Below are positions 5,100-6,619 of a stretch of DNA of 6,619 nucleotides, piece after piece. Below the pieces are notes generated by a model that ran no database searches, had not been told where the DNA came from, and worked only from the letters and a program-made list of their open reading frames with translations. The stretch covers positions 1-6,619 of the forward strand of contig NZ_CP135031.1 in assembly GCF_039393905.1 (NCBI RefSeq), given 5' to 3'. The stretch comes from Buchnera aphidicola (Mindarus japonicus). GTDB lineage: Bacteria; Pseudomonadota; Gammaproteobacteria; Enterobacterales; Enterobacteriaceae. A program made the position numbers and the translations under genes. Numbering within the stretch: the first letter of the stretch is position 1; every line of letters begins with the position of its first letter.

Positions 5100-5705
5100 A
5101 TGAAAAAATTTCTAACTCATACAGGTACAATTATTCCTTTAGATAAATCAAACGTAGATACTGATGCAATTATTCCAAAACAATTTCTAACTCGAATAAA
5201 AAAAACAGGATTCGGAAAATATTTGTTCTTTAATTGGAGATTTTTAGATGGAAATATAAATGTACCAAATCCAAAATTTATTTTAAATAATGTTAATTAT
5301 AAAAATTCAAGTATTTTATTAACTAGAGAGAATTTTGGATGTGGTTCATCTAGAGAACATGCTGTTTGGGCTTTAATTGATTATGGATTTCAAGTAATTA
5401 TAGCTCCAAGTTTTGCAGATATTTTTTATAATAACAGCTTTAACAATCAGCTATTATTAATAATACTAGATCGTAAAGAAATTGAAAATCTATTTTCTTT
5501 AGCGAAAAAAAATATTAATATTATTGGAAAGATTTTTTTAAAAGAAAAGAAAATTTTAATAAATAAAAAAGAACTTTATTTTAAAATTAATAATTTTCAT
5601 CAATCTTATTTACTAAATGGATTAGATACTATTGACTCAACAATGAAATGGAAAAAAGAAATAGAAAAATATGAAAAAAAAGTTCCATCTTTTTTTCTTG
5701 TTTAA
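5100..5705 (+). CDS. leuD: 3-isopropylmalate dehydratase, small subunit
   Basis: LeuD is the small (swivel-domain) subunit of isopropylmalate isomerase and completes the active site of LeuC. At 201 residues it equals the E. coli protein. Conserved blocks are NVDTDAIIPKQFL (about 18-30), ENFGCGSSREHAVWAL (about 77-92), IAPSFADIFYNNSFNNQLL (about 100-118) and NGLDTI near the C-terminus. The motif that usually reads LDSIGLT here reads LDTIDST, with Asp for a commonly conserved Gly, a possible relaxed site. AGG at 5091-5093 overlaps the leuC stop codon and lies six bases before the ATG, so leuC and leuD are almost certainly co-transcribed and translationally coupled. The last 30 residues are Lys-rich and the most divergent. 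The gene ends with TAA at 5703-5705. Confidence 0.97.
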   Translation: MKKFLTHTGTIIPLDKSNVDTDAIIPKQFLTRIKKTGFGKYLFFNWRFLDGNINVPNPKFILNNVNYKNSSILLTRENFGCGSSREHAVWALIDYGFQVIIAPSFADIFYNNSFNNQLLLIILDRKEIENLFSLAKKNINIIGKIFLKEKKILINKKELYFKINNFHQSYLLNGLDTIDSTMKWKKEIEKYEKKVPSFFLV

Positions 5706-5742
5706 AATAAATATTTAAATTTAATTTTTAAAAAATAAAAAT

Positions 5743-5794
5743 ATCCCCTCAAAGTTATTGATGCTTGGGCGGGCCGACATAACTTTGAGGGGAT
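5743..5794 (+). repeat. Stem-loop 2: perfect 16-bp stem with the conserved loop, leuD-leuA gap
   Basis: ATCCCCTCAAAGTTAT (5743-5758) is an exact inverted copy of 5779-5794, around a 20-base loop that holds CTTGGGCGGGCCGAC (5764-5778). The loop core matches stem-loop 1 at 1201-1248 (TTGGGCGGnCCGAC, same strand) although the stems differ. It begins 37 bases after the leuD stop. It may end the leuBCD transcript or protect its 3' end, but there is no adjacent T-tract, and the conserved loop points to a more specific role. Confidence 0.75.
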
Positions 5795-5841
5795 TGATTA
5801 ATAAAAATAATATCATAATTTTTTAAAAAATCAAATTTTTA

Positions 5842-5872
5842 TTGTAGAAAAAATTTTTTTTTTTTATATATA
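5842..5872 (+). promoter_or_regulatory. Weak candidate promoter for leuA
   Basis: TTGTAG (5842-5847) lies 17 bases before TATATA (5865-5870), with a run of twelve T in the spacer (5854-5865). A second option is CATAAT at 5814-5819 with TTGATT at 5794-5799, but its 14-base spacing is poor. Either would give leuA, and perhaps repA1 by read-through, its own transcript. No leucine-rich leader peptide is visible before leuA. Confidence 0.28.
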
Positions 5873-5951
5873 CAATTAAAAAAAAAAATATAACTTTTTT
5901 TTAATTTTTTATTAGAAACTAATGTATATATATATTATAAAAAGGGAAAAA

Positions 5952-6619
5952 ATGAAAAAGAAAATAATTATATTAGACACTACATTAAGAGATGGGGAAC
6001 AAGCGTTAAAAGCAAGCTTAACAGTAAAGAAAAAGATAAAAATAGCCCTTGCTTTAGAAAATATGGGAATCGATGTAATTGAACTAGGATTTCCAATTTC
6101 TTCTCCAGGAGATTTTAAATCTATTCAAAAAATATCTAAAATCATTAAAACCAGCAAAATATGTAGTTTAGCTAGATGTCTTGAAAAAGATATAGATGTT
6201 GCAGCAGAAGCAATGAAGTATTCTAATTCATTTAGAATACATTTGTTTTTAGGAACGTCAGATATTCATGTACAATCGAAATTAAGGAAAAATTTTTCAG
6301 AAATTATAGAAATGGCAGTTTCTTCTATAAAAAGAGCAAGACAATATACAGATGATGTGGAATTTTCTTGTGAAGATGCTGGAAGAACTTCTATTAATAA
6401 TTTATGTCAAATTATTAAAAAAGCAATAAAAGCAGGTGCAAAAACTATTAATATTCCAGATACAGTAGGATATACTATTCCTGAAAAATTTTCTCAAATA
6501 ATTAGAGAGATACGAGAAAAAGTTGATAATATTGATAAATCAATTATATCCGTTCACTGTCATAATGATTTAGGAATGGCAGTAGCAAATTCAATTTGTG
6601 CTATACAAGCTGGTGCTCG
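5952..6619 (+). CDS. leuA: 2-isopropylmalate synthase, N-terminal catalytic part (residues 1-223)
   Basis: This is the 5' part of leuA, running off the window end after two bases of codon 223 and continuing at base 1 once the circle is closed. It encodes the TIM-barrel catalytic domain. It starts MKKKIIILDTTLRDGEQ, where Arg13 and Asp14 are the family's catalytic and metal-binding pair, and continues with ELGFPISSPGDF, DDVEFSCEDAGRT, INIPDTVGYT and the metal-binding HCHNDLG (His202 and His204). All of these keep E. coli numbering. AAGGG at 5942-5946, five bases before the ATG, is the best Shine-Dalgarno in the window. The gene is separated from leuBCD by 246 bases containing stem-loop 2, and is followed on the circle by repA1. 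Confidence 0.96.
   Translation, partial: MKKKIIILDTTLRDGEQALKASLTVKKKIKIALALENMGIDVIELGFPISSPGDFKSIQKISKIIKTSKICSLARCLEKDIDVAAEAMKYSNSFRIHLFLGTSDIHVQSKLRKNFSEIIEMAVSSIKRARQYTDDVEFSCEDAGRTSINNLCQIIKKAIKAGAKTINIPDTVGYTIPEKFSQIIREIREKVDNIDKSIISVHCHNDLGMAVANSICAIQAGA

Noticed and set aside
5743..5794. Stem-loop 2 as a simple rho-independent terminator
   Set aside because: There is no T-tract directly after the stem, the loop is 20 bases and G+C-rich, and the loop sequence is repeated in the repA leader. A terminator role is possible but does not explain these facts.
1201..5794. The two stem-loops as remnants of an insertion sequence or as a CRISPR array
   Set aside because: Only two copies, thousands of bases apart, in the same orientation, sharing loops and not ends; no transposase, target duplications, spacers or cas genes are present.

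Overview
The window reads as a complete, circularly permuted leucine-biosynthesis plasmid (pLeu type) of Buchnera aphidicola, the obligate intracellular symbiont of aphids. The evidence is a very A+T-rich composition, runs of A and T everywhere, close protein similarity to the enteric LeuA, LeuB, LeuC and LeuD enzymes, and an IncFII/RepFIIA-like RepA1 replication initiator of the kind known from Buchnera plasmids. The last base of the window joins the first inside leuA without breaking the reading frame or the conserved protein sequence, so the molecule is most simply a 6,619-bp circle cut in leuA.

Layout, all on the + strand: the 3' part of leuA (1-862); a non-coding region (863-1326) with a likely leuA terminator and then a highly structured repA leader; repA1 (1327-2172); an A+T-rich non-coding region (2173-2592) with a T17 run, a short three-copy repeat that may belong to the origin, and an extended -10 promoter for leuB; leuB (2593-3723), leuC (3692-5092, overlapping leuB) and leuD (5100-5705) as a tight operon; a 246-bp gap (5706-5951) with a perfect 16-bp stem-loop; and the 5' part of leuA (5952-6619). 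On the circle the order is leuB-leuC-leuD-leuA-repA1. Only these five genes are seen. The repA2, yqhA-like ORF1 and small heat-shock genes recalled from other Buchnera leucine plasmids are absent.

Together LeuA, LeuCD and LeuB convert 2-ketoisovalerate to 2-ketoisocaproate, the direct precursor of leucine, which the symbiont makes for its aphid host. RepA1 maintains the plasmid and so sets the leu gene dosage.

The most interesting signals are non-coding. Two stem-loops, one in the repA leader and one between leuD and leuA, have different stems but almost the same G+C-rich loop (core TTGGGCGGnCCGAC). In the repA leader this loop can pair with a CCGCC-containing stretch just upstream of the repA ribosome-binding site. 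That arrangement resembles the GGCG/CGCC activating pseudoknot and antisense-RNA copy control of IncI-alpha, IncB and IncFII plasmids. The second copy of the loop, beside the leu genes, suggests a possible RNA link between leu transcription and plasmid copy number; this link is inference.
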